From: an uncultured Elusimicrobiales bacterium
Lineage (GTDB): Bacteria > Elusimicrobiota > Elusimicrobia > Elusimicrobiales > Elusimicrobiaceae
Length of the DNA stretch: 62,400 nt
NCBI GenBank assembly: GCA_944324645.1
Contig: CALUXB010000006.1
Location: forward strand, 1 to 62,400
Reading direction: 5' to 3'
The first letter of the stretch is position 1; each line of letters begins with the position of its first letter. A program made the translations under genes and the position numbers. Positions 16,383-24,739 of the stretch are shown here, piece after piece. The notes beneath the pieces were generated by a model. It searched no databases. It was given only the letters and a program-made list of their open reading frames with translations, and was not told the DNA's origin.

Positions 16383-18359
16383 CTAAATAATCAGCCGCAG
16401 CACCGTTGCACTAAGCAGGGCCAAGCCAAAGGTTAAGGCAATAATTTTAAGCGTATCTTTTAAGCCGTTCTCGCGCAACATCACAAAGAAAGTAGCCACG
16501 CAGGGCAAATACATTGCCATAAACACGCAGGCCACCGCCAGCTGGTCCGGCGGCAGGCCAAACGGCTCCAGCAAAGCAATAGAAACATCTTTGCGCAAGA
16601 AACCCAAAAACAGCACCGGGGTGGCTTCTACCGGCAAATTAAGCAAAAACTGCACCGGATAGCGGAAAATCTTGGCCAGCCAGTCCGTAAGCCCCGAAAA
16701 CTGCATCAAATCCACAAAAAGTACGCCCGCCAAAATAAGCGGCAGCGCATCGCCGAAATATTCTTTCATTCGCAGCCATATTTTGCGCGCCAGCGGACGC
16801 AGCTGAGGCACACTCCAGGAAGGGATTTCCATAAACATTTCGGGGGTGTCGCCCTTGAGCAGTTTATTTAAAATGGTCCCGGCTAAAATACCGTTTATAA
16901 ACAACACGCCAAATACGATAAGCAAGTATTTTATCCCATACGGGGAAAGCATAGATAAAATCATAGCCGTCTGGGAAATACACGGCGCCAGCACCAAAAT
17001 CAGCGCCAGTGCAATTACCCGCTCCCGGCGCGTTTCCAACACGCGCACCCCCATCACGGCAGGCACTTTGCAGCCAAAACCCAACATTATGGGTATTGCT
17101 CCATACCCGTGCAAACCAATACGGTGCAATAAGCGGTCCAACAACACCGCCAATCGCGGCAAGTAGCCCAAATCCCCCAAAAAGCCAAGCAGGGAATAAA
17201 ACACCAGCACATAAGGCATTACATCCACCAAGGCAATTTTCAGTCCGTCCGACAAAACCCCAAAATAATGGGTTCCGCCATCCCCCAGCAAAAACAAATA
17301 CCAAGGCGTTCCCTCTAAAAATCCGAATATTTTCTGCAGAAAGGGGAAATAATAATTTTCATACAGCGGCTCCAACAGACCGATAATCAGCTCTCCTACA
17401 TTCACAATCACAAACAAAGAAGCCAGCAGCACCAACAGCGCAATAGCCAACCCACTGATAGGATTAGTAGCCCAAGCTTGCAGCTTCTCTGTAAAACTGG
17501 CGTGCTTGTGGTGTATTTTCTGCACGTGGCGCACAATGTCGCCAATTAAACGCCATTTGTCTTCCGGGGCGGGGGGAATATCCAACTCTCGTTTTTGTTT
17601 GCCGTCGTTTTTAGCCAAACGTCCTACTGTCACTTCCAAACGTTTCAAGCCCTCTCCAGTAGTAGCTACCACTCCAATCACCGGGATGCCCAAGCGTTTG
17701 GAAAGCGCCCGCACATCAATAGAAATACCTTTGCGCTGGGCCTCGTCAAATTTATTGAGCAGCAAAATCACGGGTTTGCCCAAACTCATCAGCTCTAGCG
17801 TAAAATACAGGTTGCGCTCCAGGTGGGAAGCGTCCGCCACACAGACAATAAAGTCGTAATTTAATTCTTTAAACAAATCACGCTTTTTGCCTTCTATCAG
17901 CCATTTCTCTTCCAGGCGGTACAAACCGGGAATGTCTATGATATTATAGGTTTCTCCGTCAAAAACAGTAGTTCCATAGTTCAGCCCCACCGTCGTCCCC
18001 GGGAAGTTAGATGACAATATACCAATCCCTGTCAAGCGCGAAAAAAGCAGGCTCTTGCCTACATTGGGGTTGCCCGCCAGCAGAAATGTATGCGTGCGGA
18101 AAGCATCCGTCGGGCAGGACATATGCGCACACGGAGTTACTATAATTTTTTTCGCCGTCCGGGGGCCAATAGCCACTTCACTGCCGCATACGGCAATAAC
18201 CAAAGGGTTTTTGCCGGCTTTGCGCATAACAGTTTGGCCTTTAGCCAACCCCATAGCCGCCAATTTGTCAGCTTGGGCAGCTTCGGTTTGTACGTCTTTA
18301 ATCTCGGCGCAAGCGCCGGGTTTTAAATCAAGAAGAGTTAAAATGATTTGCTGTTCCAT
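16383..18359 (-). CDS. feoB: FeoA-FeoB fusion, ferrous iron transporter
   Basis: 658 residues. Residues about 8-76 are a FeoA-type SH3-like domain (ADKLAAMGLAKGQTV ... GSEVAIGPRTAKKIIV). Residues about 92-260 are the FeoB G domain: G1 GNPNVGKS (96-103), G2 around NFPGTTVG, G3 DIPGLY, G4 NKFD. Then come the two Gate membrane domains (for example MLGFGCKVPAVMGVRVLETRRERVI with the conserved Cys, and LGFLRKDVSIALLEPFG) and C-terminal helices. It takes up Fe2+ across the inner membrane, as expected of an anaerobe. Most bacteria encode FeoA separately. TGG-TACAAT at about 18386-18394 is a likely extended -10 box. Confidence 0.95.
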   Translation of the reverse strand: MEQQIILTLLDLKPGACAEIKDVQTEAAQADKLAAMGLAKGQTVMRKAGKNPLVIAVCGSEVAIGPRTAKKIIVTPCAHMSCPTDAFRTHTFLLAGNPNVGKSLLFSRLTGIGILSSNFPGTTVGLNYGTTVFDGETYNIIDIPGLYRLEEKWLIEGKKRDLFKELNYDFIVCVADASHLERNLYFTLELMSLGKPVILLLNKFDEAQRKGISIDVRALSKRLGIPVIGVVATTGEGLKRLEVTVGRLAKNDGKQKRELDIPPAPEDKWRLIGDIVRHVQKIHHKHASFTEKLQAWATNPISGLAIALLVLLASLFVIVNVGELIIGLLEPLYENYYFPFLQKIFGFLEGTPWYLFLLGDGGTHYFGVLSDGLKIALVDVMPYVLVFYSLLGFLGDLGYLPRLAVLLDRLLHRIGLHGYGAIPIMLGFGCKVPAVMGVRVLETRRERVIALALILVLAPCISQTAMILSMLSPYGIKYLLIVFGVLFINGILAGTILNKLLKGDTPEMFMEIPSWSVPQLRPLARKIWLRMKEYFGDALPLILAGVLFVDLMQFSGLTDWLAKIFRYPVQFLLNLPVEATPVLFLGFLRKDVSIALLEPFGLPPDQLAVACVFMAMYLPCVATFFVMLRENGLKDTLKIIALTFGLALLSATVLRLII

Positions 18360-18487
18360 AAAAGTTAGTTATTCCTTACTTTTATATTGTACCACACCTG
18401 CCCAAACCAGTGCAAGGGGGCCCTGGCGCCTCTGCCCGACGAAAAAAGTCTGCCCTATTTTTATGCCGCGCCCGCTGGAAACTTTTT

Positions 18488-18496
18488 TGCTATAAT
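18488..18496 (+). promoter_or_regulatory. Extended -10 promoter of the ferredoxin gene
   Basis: TGC-TATAAT at 18488-18496, 39 nt before the ATG, with an AGGAG ribosome-binding site in between. Confidence 0.7.
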
Positions 18497-18535
18497 AAAG
18501 TATCGTAAAATTCATTATTCAGGAGAAACAAATTT

Positions 18536-18706
18536 ATGGCTTACAAAGTGAACCCCGATGTCTGCATTAACTGCGGCGCCTGCGAATCTTCCTGCCCGGT
18601 TGGCGCCATTTCCGAACAAAACGGCAAACGCGCCATTGACGCCGCCAAATGCATTGAGTGCGGTGCTTGCGCCGGCACCTGCCCGGTCAGCGCGATTGCT
18701 CTGTAA
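18536..18706 (+). CDS. 2[4Fe-4S] ferredoxin, clostridial type
   Basis: A 56-residue protein with two C-x2-C-x2-C-x3-C-P clusters: CINCGACESSCP and CIECGACAGTCP. This is the pattern of small low-potential 2[4Fe-4S] ferredoxins of about 55 residues. It carries electrons in the cytoplasm between fermentative oxidoreductases and hydrogenase, which fits the hydE gene in this window. AGGAG lies about 10 nt before the ATG and a terminator follows directly. A diverged partial copy of its C-terminal half lies just downstream (18791-18904). Confidence 0.96.
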   Translation: MAYKVNPDVCINCGACESSCPVGAISEQNGKRAIDAAKCIECGACAGTCPVSAIAL

Positions 18707-18727
18707 TTACACGTCTTGCTTGGACTT

Positions 18728-18757
18728 AAAACCCCTGCTACGGCAGGGGTTTTTTAT
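18728..18757 (+). terminator. Ferredoxin terminator
   Basis: AAAACCCCTGC pairs with GCAGGGGTTTT, followed by further T. Confidence 0.92.
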
Positions 18758-18790
18758 TAGAGAAACAGGGCCCGGGCAATATTTTCTTAG

Positions 18791-18904
18791 CACCACGACA
18801 AACGCGCACTACAAACAACCGCCCAAGCCGCCGCGTGTGGCGCGTGCGTAAGCACCTGCCCAGTATATCTTTTTTTCCCTTTACACGGCCTGCCCTTCAT
18901 CTAA
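18791..18904 (+). pseudogene. Decayed partial copy of the ferredoxin gene
   Basis: Read in frame from 18791, the translation contains D-K-R-A-L then, nine residues on, CGACVSTCPVY. The intact ferredoxin has G-K-R-A-I, then eight residues, then CGACAGTCPV. The first Cys of the cluster is replaced by Ala, there is no start or 5' half, and the frame ends at TAA 18902-18904. It lies between two terminator hairpins, as if a gene tail with its terminator had been left behind. Confidence 0.6.
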
Positions 18905-18974
18905 AACCCCCTTGAAGAAATGCAGAACTCAAAAGTAAATTTGCCTTGCAGATACGGCTTGTAACAATAAAAAG

Positions 18975-19005
18975 AAAAGAGCAGGGGGATGTACCCTGCT
19001 CTTTT
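18975..19005 (+). terminator. Orphan terminator after the ferredoxin relic
   Basis: AAAAGAGCAGGG pairs with CCCTGCTCTTTTT. No intact gene ends here; it may be the terminator of the decayed ferredoxin copy. Confidence 0.8.
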
Positions 19006-19214
19006 TCAGAACCATTCGGGGGGTAAATCGAAAGGTTCTGGGGGGAGAAAATCTATACTTTTATCATACAACGATGACACAAAAAATGCAAATGTTTTTT
19101 TGTTCTCTGTTAAATTCTTTTTATTTATCTATATATAGTTAATTTAAATTATCATAATACAGACAGGGAAAAGCTAAAAAAGACAAAAATTTTTTTTCCA
19201 AACTTCTTTCCTAT

Positions 19215-19223
19215 TGCTATAAT
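19215..19223 (+). promoter_or_regulatory. Extended -10 promoter of the ankyrin gene
   Basis: TGC-TATAAT (19215-19223), 20 nt before the ATG, followed by a strong GGAGG ribosome-binding site. Confidence 0.65.
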
Positions 19224-19242
19224 ATAAACATTGGAGGAAAAT

Positions 19243-21132
19243 ATGAATAAACTCTACTTGACGTTGGTGCTCGTTTTTTCGTTGGTTTCTGTTGCCGCTG
19301 CGCAACAGCCGGATATTATTTATGTAGATGGAAAGCCCGTCTATATTAAAGGGTTGGAAGATGCCAAACAAGAGGCCCGAAAAACACAAGAAGAACTCAT
19401 TAAAGCCGAAGTGGCGCGCTCTAATGTACCAGGGGATATTTACCGCGGAACTGTGTTGGGCACAAAAACACCTACCAATAAAGGGGAAGTTTTTGGCACA
19501 AAGCAAGTTACCTACCGGGGTAATGTATTAGGAGACAGACCCACCGCCCAAGATGGATCAGAAATCCAAGGCGAAATTTACCGCGGGGAAGTATTTGGCG
19601 CTACACAAAAAAAATATGAAAGTGATACCTTAGGCGCCCGGGAATTATCTAAAACAAAATTCGTCTATGATACCTCTTTGGTACGGGCTATTAAAACCGA
19701 AGATGCCGACCGCGTCCGCACGCTGATTTATGCCAATGTGGATGTCAATGAACGCAACTATGCCGGCATTACTCCTCTTACTATCGCCGCAGAAAAAGGC
19801 AACTTGGACATTATTAAATTGTTGATAGAAGAAGGAGGCGCCTCCGTCAATTTAACATCCAGTTACGGAGTAACCCCTTTAATTGCCGCTGCAGCGGCCG
19901 GAAAGAGAGAAGCGGTAGATTATTTGCTCAAAAACGGGGCTGACGCCACCGCCAAAGATGACTTGGGCAAAACGGCGTTGTTGCACGCAATGTCTGCCAA
20001 TGACCGCCGCCTGACGGAAACCTTGCTCTCTCTCAACACCCGCGCCATCAATTTGCCCGATAATATGGGCAACACGCCGCTTATCTATGCCGCCCAGAAA
20101 GGCAGCGTAGATAATTTGCGTGTTTTGTTAAAGAATAAAGCAAACCCAGATTACCAAAACCCGGCAAACGGTTTTTCCGCCTTAAGCGCTGCGGCGGCTG
20201 CCGGGCAAGAAAAAGCTGCCCAAGTGTTAGTCAGCCAGGGGGCGAACGTCAACCTGCAAGACAATGCCGGCCGGACTGCCTTGTTTTATGCTGCTGAAAA
20301 CGGACAAACAGCTTTGATCCGCCAACTTGTAAGAATGGGAGCCAACATCACTGCTACTGACGCTAATGGCAAAAATGTGTTTATTGCCGCTGCGGAAGGA
20401 CAAAGCATTCCTTCTATGCAAGAATTGCTGCGTCAGGGTTTTTCCATTAATTCAGCCGATTCTCACGGCAAAACAGCCCTGATGTACACTACCGCCAAAG
20501 GCACCGAAGCCTTACAATGGCTTATAGAAAACGGAGCTGATTTAAACTTACAAGATGAAAACGGAAATACAGCTTTGATGCACGCTATTAAAAATATGAA
20601 TGAAAAAGCGGCTTTAATCTTAGTTAAAAATGACGTAGATTTAACGGCAGTCAATAAAGAAAACAAAGACGCTTTTGCTCTGGCGGCAGATTTGATGCCC
20701 AATTCTCCGGTAATGACGGTTTTGCAAGTCAAAAAACATACCGTCTTGCAAAGCCAGTTACAAGCCCGCGCCGCAGCACAAGCGCTGGCCAATGAAGAAC
20801 AGGAAAAAATCCGCCAACAAGCCGCTGCTTTAGCAGAGGAAAAACTGGCCGAAGTAAAAGCTTTAGAAGCGCAGCTCAAAGAAGAAGAGGCGCTGATCCA
20901 ACAGCTTAACGCAGAAAAATTGGCCCAACAAAAAGAGCAATTGCGCGCCCAAATTGCCGAGGAAATGACCCAACAGGACCAGGAATTGGCTGCGTTGCAA
21001 AAACAATTAGAAGAAGCTAAAGCCAAACGGGAAGCTGAAATCAACGCCCAGGTGGAAGCCCGCCTTCAACAACTAAATACCGCAGCAGATGCGGCCCAAG
21101 ATGCGTTGCAGCCTACTGTGTTGGCTGAGTAA
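19243..21132 (+). CDS. Secreted ankyrin-repeat protein with C-terminal coiled coil
   Basis: 629 residues from ATG 19243 (GGAGG at 19233-19237). A signal peptide (LYLTLVLVFSLVSVAAA) predicts export. Residues about 60-130 hold four or five copies of a short YRG-x-V-L/F-G motif (IYRGTVLG, NKGEVFG, TYRGNVLG, IYRGEVFG). Residues about 145-490 are roughly ten ankyrin repeats (for example GITPLTIAAEKGNLDIIKLL, GRTALFYAAENGQTALIRQL). Residues about 495-620 form a charged coiled coil rich in Ala/Glu/Gln/Lys. This suggests a periplasmic or surface scaffold for protein contacts. The gene is monocistronic. The partner is unknown. Confidence 0.9.
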   Translation: MNKLYLTLVLVFSLVSVAAAQQPDIIYVDGKPVYIKGLEDAKQEARKTQEELIKAEVARSNVPGDIYRGTVLGTKTPTNKGEVFGTKQVTYRGNVLGDRPTAQDGSEIQGEIYRGEVFGATQKKYESDTLGARELSKTKFVYDTSLVRAIKTEDADRVRTLIYANVDVNERNYAGITPLTIAAEKGNLDIIKLLIEEGGASVNLTSSYGVTPLIAAAAAGKREAVDYLLKNGADATAKDDLGKTALLHAMSANDRRLTETLLSLNTRAINLPDNMGNTPLIYAAQKGSVDNLRVLLKNKANPDYQNPANGFSALSAAAAAGQEKAAQVLVSQGANVNLQDNAGRTALFYAAENGQTALIRQLVRMGANITATDANGKNVFIAAAEGQSIPSMQELLRQGFSINSADSHGKTALMYTTAKGTEALQWLIENGADLNLQDENGNTALMHAIKNMNEKAALILVKNDVDLTAVNKENKDAFALAADLMPNSPVMTVLQVKKHTVLQSQLQARAAAQALANEEQEKIRQQAAALAEEKLAEVKALEAQLKEEEALIQQLNAEKLAQQKEQLRAQIAEEMTQQDQELAALQKQLEEAKAKREAEINAQVEARLQQLNTAADAAQDALQPTVLAE

Positions 21133-21152
21133 TATAGTTTGTTTATTGCTAG

Positions 21153-21181
21153 AAAAACCCGCCTAAACGGCGGGTTTTTTC
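21153..21181 (+). terminator. Ankyrin gene terminator
   Basis: AAAAACCCGCC pairs with GGCGGGTTTTT plus extra T, 20 nt after the stop. Confidence 0.92.
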
Positions 21182-21327
21182 TATATGATAAATCTCAGAT
21201 TATTGTATAGTGTTTTTTCAAATTACTGAAACGACTATATCTTATTGTCGCCCACGCTGTAGTTGTTTTAATTCTGCCGGCAGATTTTTTACAGAGGGCG
21301 GCAATGCCCTAACAGATATACCGTACA

Positions 21328-21352
21328 AAAAAGGGCCGTCAGCCGACGGCCC
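21328..21352 (-). terminator. Terminator of the nuclease/LtaS/FGGY operon
   Basis: GGGCCGTC pairs with GACGGCCC; six T follow on the minus strand, just past the kinase stop at 21370. Confidence 0.85.
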
Positions 21353-21369
21353 AACAGAAAAAGTAACTT

Positions 21370-22824
21370 TTATTTCTTCAGCTTGCACCAGTTTAAAAAG
21401 TTATGCCAAGCCTGGAATAAGTCTTCCGCCTCTTCCGAGTCCATATGCGCCTCCACCGGGGGCAAAAGGCGCATCGTTTCCCATTGGGAAGCGTCTATTC
21501 CGGCACTCTGTGCCGCCAGCAAGGCCGCACCCACTGCCGTACTTTCCGACTCCGAACACGGCAATAAACGCGTTTGCAATATATCTGCCTGCGCCCGCAA
21601 CAAAGCACGGCATTTAGACAGGCCGCCTGTTACTTTTATCTCACCGCTCTTAACTCCAAAACGCTCCGCATAGAAAACAATATCTGCCAACAACAAAGCC
21701 ATAGAGCGCACCGCCCCGGCCACTACATCCGCCTTTTGCGTGCGGGGGGATAAGCCCGCCAAAACCGGCGAAGCCGAAAAATCCCAATACGGAGCCCCTA
21801 ATCCGCCCAAAGCGGGCAGAAACCAAACCGGCTCTTTGGCGTTCTCACACAACGCGTCCAATTCATCGGTGGAAAAAGAAAAACCTATTTCACTCAGCCA
21901 CGCAAATGCGGTTCCACAGGCGTTCACGGGGCCCTCTAACAAAAACTCCGTTCCGCCGTTGGCAGCCGCTCCTACAGAAGTGAGCAACCCCGGCAGCAAA
22001 TGCCGTTGCTTGCCCGTATTGCGCATAAAGAAAGCCCCTGTACCATAATTGATGCAAGAGCCGCCTGCCACCACACGCAGAGCACACAAAGCAGACTGCT
22101 GGTCCCCTACACAAACCCGCACCGGAACCGAAGCTCCTTCGTGCTCAAACATTCCATAGTCATCGGCAGTACGTTTAATTTGCGGCAGCCAAGTGCGCTC
22201 TACACCAAAAGCCTCCAACAGCTGGGCATCCCAATTCAAGCTGGCAATATTTAAAAGCAGCATACGCTGGGCCAACGTCGGGTCGCAGGCAAAGGTCTTT
22301 CCGCCGGTTAAATGCCAAATGATATAAGAAGCTACAGGCCCCACGCATAAACGCCCGTCCTGAGCGGCCTGGGCGGCTTCCTGCACATTTTCAAGCGTCC
22401 AGGCTATTTTAGCGGCAGAATAGAAAGGGGTTTTATACAGTCCAGTCAGCTGGTGCACGGTTTCCTGCGGTAACTCCGCTTCAGCGGCCTGGGCCGCCGC
22501 ACGCCCATCTTGCCAACTTAATGCCGGCGCTACGGGGCGGCCGGTCAGGCGGTCCCAAAACACCACGGTAGAACGCTGGCTGGCTACGGCAACCGCAGCA
22601 CAGTTTGCAGTTCCTACTTGCGCCAATACCGCAAACAAGGCATCCAATTGCCCGGTAAGCATTTCCCAAGCGTCAAATTCCGCTATGCCGGCCTGCCCGG
22701 CGCTCTGGCGGCGGGTTTCCAAGGCACGGCTGGCACGGGCGGATACGTGCCCTTTTTCATCAATAGCCAATGCCCGTGAAGAGGAACTGCCCTGGTCTAA
22801 GGCAATAATAAATTTATTGTTCAT
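21370..22824 (-). CDS. FGGY-family carbohydrate kinase, glycerol kinase-like
   Basis: 484 residues. The N-terminal ALDQGSSSSRALAIDEKG is the ATP-binding phosphate-1 loop of FGGY kinases and resembles glycerol kinase (DQGTTSSR). Further signatures are VAVASQRSTVVFWDRLTGRPV, SWQDGR, VGDQQSALCA, NYGTGAFFMRNTG, LGGLGAPYWD and a C-terminal KVTGGLSKCRALLRAQADIL with ESTAVGAALLA. It phosphorylates a polyol or sugar, perhaps glycerol, with ATP in the cytoplasm. Its start overlaps the end of the LtaS-like gene by 11 nt. A glycerol-3-phosphate supply would make sense beside a phosphoglycerol-transferase-like enzyme, but the substrate is inferred. Confidence 0.88.
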   Translation of the reverse strand: MNNKFIIALDQGSSSSRALAIDEKGHVSARASRALETRRQSAGQAGIAEFDAWEMLTGQLDALFAVLAQVGTANCAAVAVASQRSTVVFWDRLTGRPVAPALSWQDGRAAAQAAEAELPQETVHQLTGLYKTPFYSAAKIAWTLENVQEAAQAAQDGRLCVGPVASYIIWHLTGGKTFACDPTLAQRMLLLNIASLNWDAQLLEAFGVERTWLPQIKRTADDYGMFEHEGASVPVRVCVGDQQSALCALRVVAGGSCINYGTGAFFMRNTGKQRHLLPGLLTSVGAAANGGTEFLLEGPVNACGTAFAWLSEIGFSFSTDELDALCENAKEPVWFLPALGGLGAPYWDFSASPVLAGLSPRTQKADVVAGAVRSMALLLADIVFYAERFGVKSGEIKVTGGLSKCRALLRAQADILQTRLLPCSESESTAVGAALLAAQSAGIDASQWETMRLLPPVEAHMDSEEAEDLFQAWHNFLNWCKLKK

Positions 22825-24739
22825 CTTTATACCACGTATTATTCTTTAGCAGCGCATAAGCGGCTTTATCCAAGGAAAGCAGCGTTTCTTCTGCTTCTTG
22901 GGGATTAAAATGATCGTTAAGCTTTTCTTCCGACAAAATCTCTTTGCGGGTGTGCCGTATGGCCCCGTCTTTAGTAATTAAGCCAATATTTACGCCCTCG
23001 GACACCAAAGCCACGCGGTCTTCTGCGTTGCGTCCGTCCAGCATATCCCGCCCCATAGCCGTATAAGGTACGTCCAGGCCGGCTAGATTATACAACGTAG
23101 GCACCAAATCCAACTGAGAAACAACATAGTCTATCTGGCGGGGTTTTAAAATTTTAGGGGCGTATAATACCAACGGAATGCGGAATTTGTTATATAGAGA
23201 ATCAGAATCCGGCCCGCCGGATGTATGGTCTGCCACAAAAACAAAAACCGTATTGTCAAACCACCCTTCTTCTTTGGCGCGTTTTAACAGTTCCCCAATG
23301 GACCAATCGGCAAAATAGAGGGTATTTTTAAAGCCGTCGTCCCACGTCTTGCCCTTATATTTATCAAATTGCTCCAGCGTGCGGGCAAAAGGCGCGTGCG
23401 TAATGCCGGTGAACACCATTCCCATAAAGTTGCGGTTTTTACGATTTTTTACTTGGTCTGCACCGAACATCAGCCCATCGTAATCATAACCAAATGGCGC
23501 GCTGTCAATATAAGGCAGAAGCTCTTTCATATCTTCATTTCCATAGCTGCCCTGGGCCCCCAAATAAGAAGCCAGCGCACACAAGCGGTACGAATCCCGG
23601 TTGGAAGTTTGGGCAAAAAAGGTGTTCCAGCCCGCATCCGCCAATGCACCCGGCAGACGGAAAAAGCTGGTCAGCTCCAGCCCATAGCCAAACATTGGCA
23701 GCCCCGGCACCAGCGGCACCCCCGCCAGCACCCCGGCAAAACCAAACATACTGCGCAGACCAACAGCATACGCATTAGTAAAATTCACCCCGTCTTTGAC
23801 AATTTGGTCAAACACCGGCGTCACGCCGAAATGATTGCCGGAAAGGGAATCTATATAATACGGGTGCCACCCTTCCAGCAATACGATGAAAAAGTTGATG
23901 TCTTTTGGCTCACGCGAGGAAGCGGGCTTACGCATCAGCGGGTATTTTTCATCCGGCACTATTTCTTCGGGCGCCAACAACAATTTTTGGGCATTAGCAA
24001 GCGCTTTATCCACCGGATAATTACTTTGTATATCCACCGTTCCCTTACGTCCCACTTGATAAGCGGTGAATACGCCATTAAGTGTCAGCGCCGCAGCCGC
24101 CGGTGAAGAGGCATACTGATACACATCCGCAATGCCTATGGGCTTGCCAAAACCCAAATGGCCCCGTATGCCCAGCACAATAAAGAGTATGCAGACCACC
24201 AGCTTAATGAGCTCTCCTTTGGCATAGTACGGGTCAAAAACATAACGGTATTTGAAAATTTTGTGCACAAATACACCCGCCAGCCCCAATAGAACAAACA
24301 ACAGCAAAAGAGGCAGCAGCGCTTTGGTGAACATATAAGTAAGCACAAAGCCCCAATCAGCGGAAATTTGCACAATTTCTTCTGCAATATGGCGTTTTAC
24401 ATACGGGAAATAAATTAAATCTGCCACCAAAAAGCCCGCCATTACCATTAACTCAAAAGCCATAAATAATACGCAGGTTTTGACATAGCGCACAGAGTTC
24501 ACCGGCAAATTAAAAAGCAAAATAACCGGCCCGATAAACAAAGCAATAACCGCTAAATCAAAGCGCAGCCCATTTGCAAATGCGCTAAATATTTGCCCTG
24601 CCGTAAGGGAAGCAAAGGTGGAATGATAAAACACAAACAGGGCTAAACGAAAAGCTGAAAACATCAACATCGCAAACAACACAATAGCTAGGGAAAGCTT
24701 AACGCGGAAATCGCTTCTTTTAGGTTTTTTAATCCACAT
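22814..24739 (-). CDS. LtaS/OpgB-like membrane sulfatase-fold transferase
   Basis: 641 residues. Five or so N-terminal membrane helices (residues about 15-190) precede an extracytoplasmic alkaline-phosphatase-fold domain, as in lipoteichoic acid synthase and phosphoglycerol transferase I. Metal and catalytic elements are visible: FFIVLLEGWHPYYIDSLSG (early metal Glu), AVGLRSMFGFAGVLAGVPL (a Ser in place of the usual Thr nucleophile region), VFTGITHAPF and VFVADHTSGG (late Asp-His pair). It probably transfers phosphoglycerol or a similar group to an envelope glycan or lipid. In a Gram-negative cell that would be a periplasmic glucan or lipid. It overlaps the nuclease gene by 1 nt (TAATG) and the kinase by 11 nt. 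Confidence 0.85.
   Translation of the reverse strand: MWIKKPKRSDFRVKLSLAIVLFAMLMFSAFRLALFVFYHSTFASLTAGQIFSAFANGLRFDLAVIALFIGPVILLFNLPVNSVRYVKTCVLFMAFELMVMAGFLVADLIYFPYVKRHIAEEIVQISADWGFVLTYMFTKALLPLLLLFVLLGLAGVFVHKIFKYRYVFDPYYAKGELIKLVVCILFIVLGIRGHLGFGKPIGIADVYQYASSPAAAALTLNGVFTAYQVGRKGTVDIQSNYPVDKALANAQKLLLAPEEIVPDEKYPLMRKPASSREPKDINFFIVLLEGWHPYYIDSLSGNHFGVTPVFDQIVKDGVNFTNAYAVGLRSMFGFAGVLAGVPLVPGLPMFGYGLELTSFFRLPGALADAGWNTFFAQTSNRDSYRLCALASYLGAQGSYGNEDMKELLPYIDSAPFGYDYDGLMFGADQVKNRKNRNFMGMVFTGITHAPFARTLEQFDKYKGKTWDDGFKNTLYFADWSIGELLKRAKEEGWFDNTVFVFVADHTSGGPDSDSLYNKFRIPLVLYAPKILKPRQIDYVVSQLDLVPTLYNLAGLDVPYTAMGRDMLDGRNAEDRVALVSEGVNIGLITKDGAIRHTRKEILSEEKLNDHFNPQEAEETLLSLDKAAYALLKNNTWYKDEQ

Noticed and set aside
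21242..21330. A 28-codon protein-like open stretch on the minus strand before the FGGY kinase terminator
   Set aside because: It is too short to tell from chance and has no recognisable relative in the window, unlike the pgk and ferredoxin tails.
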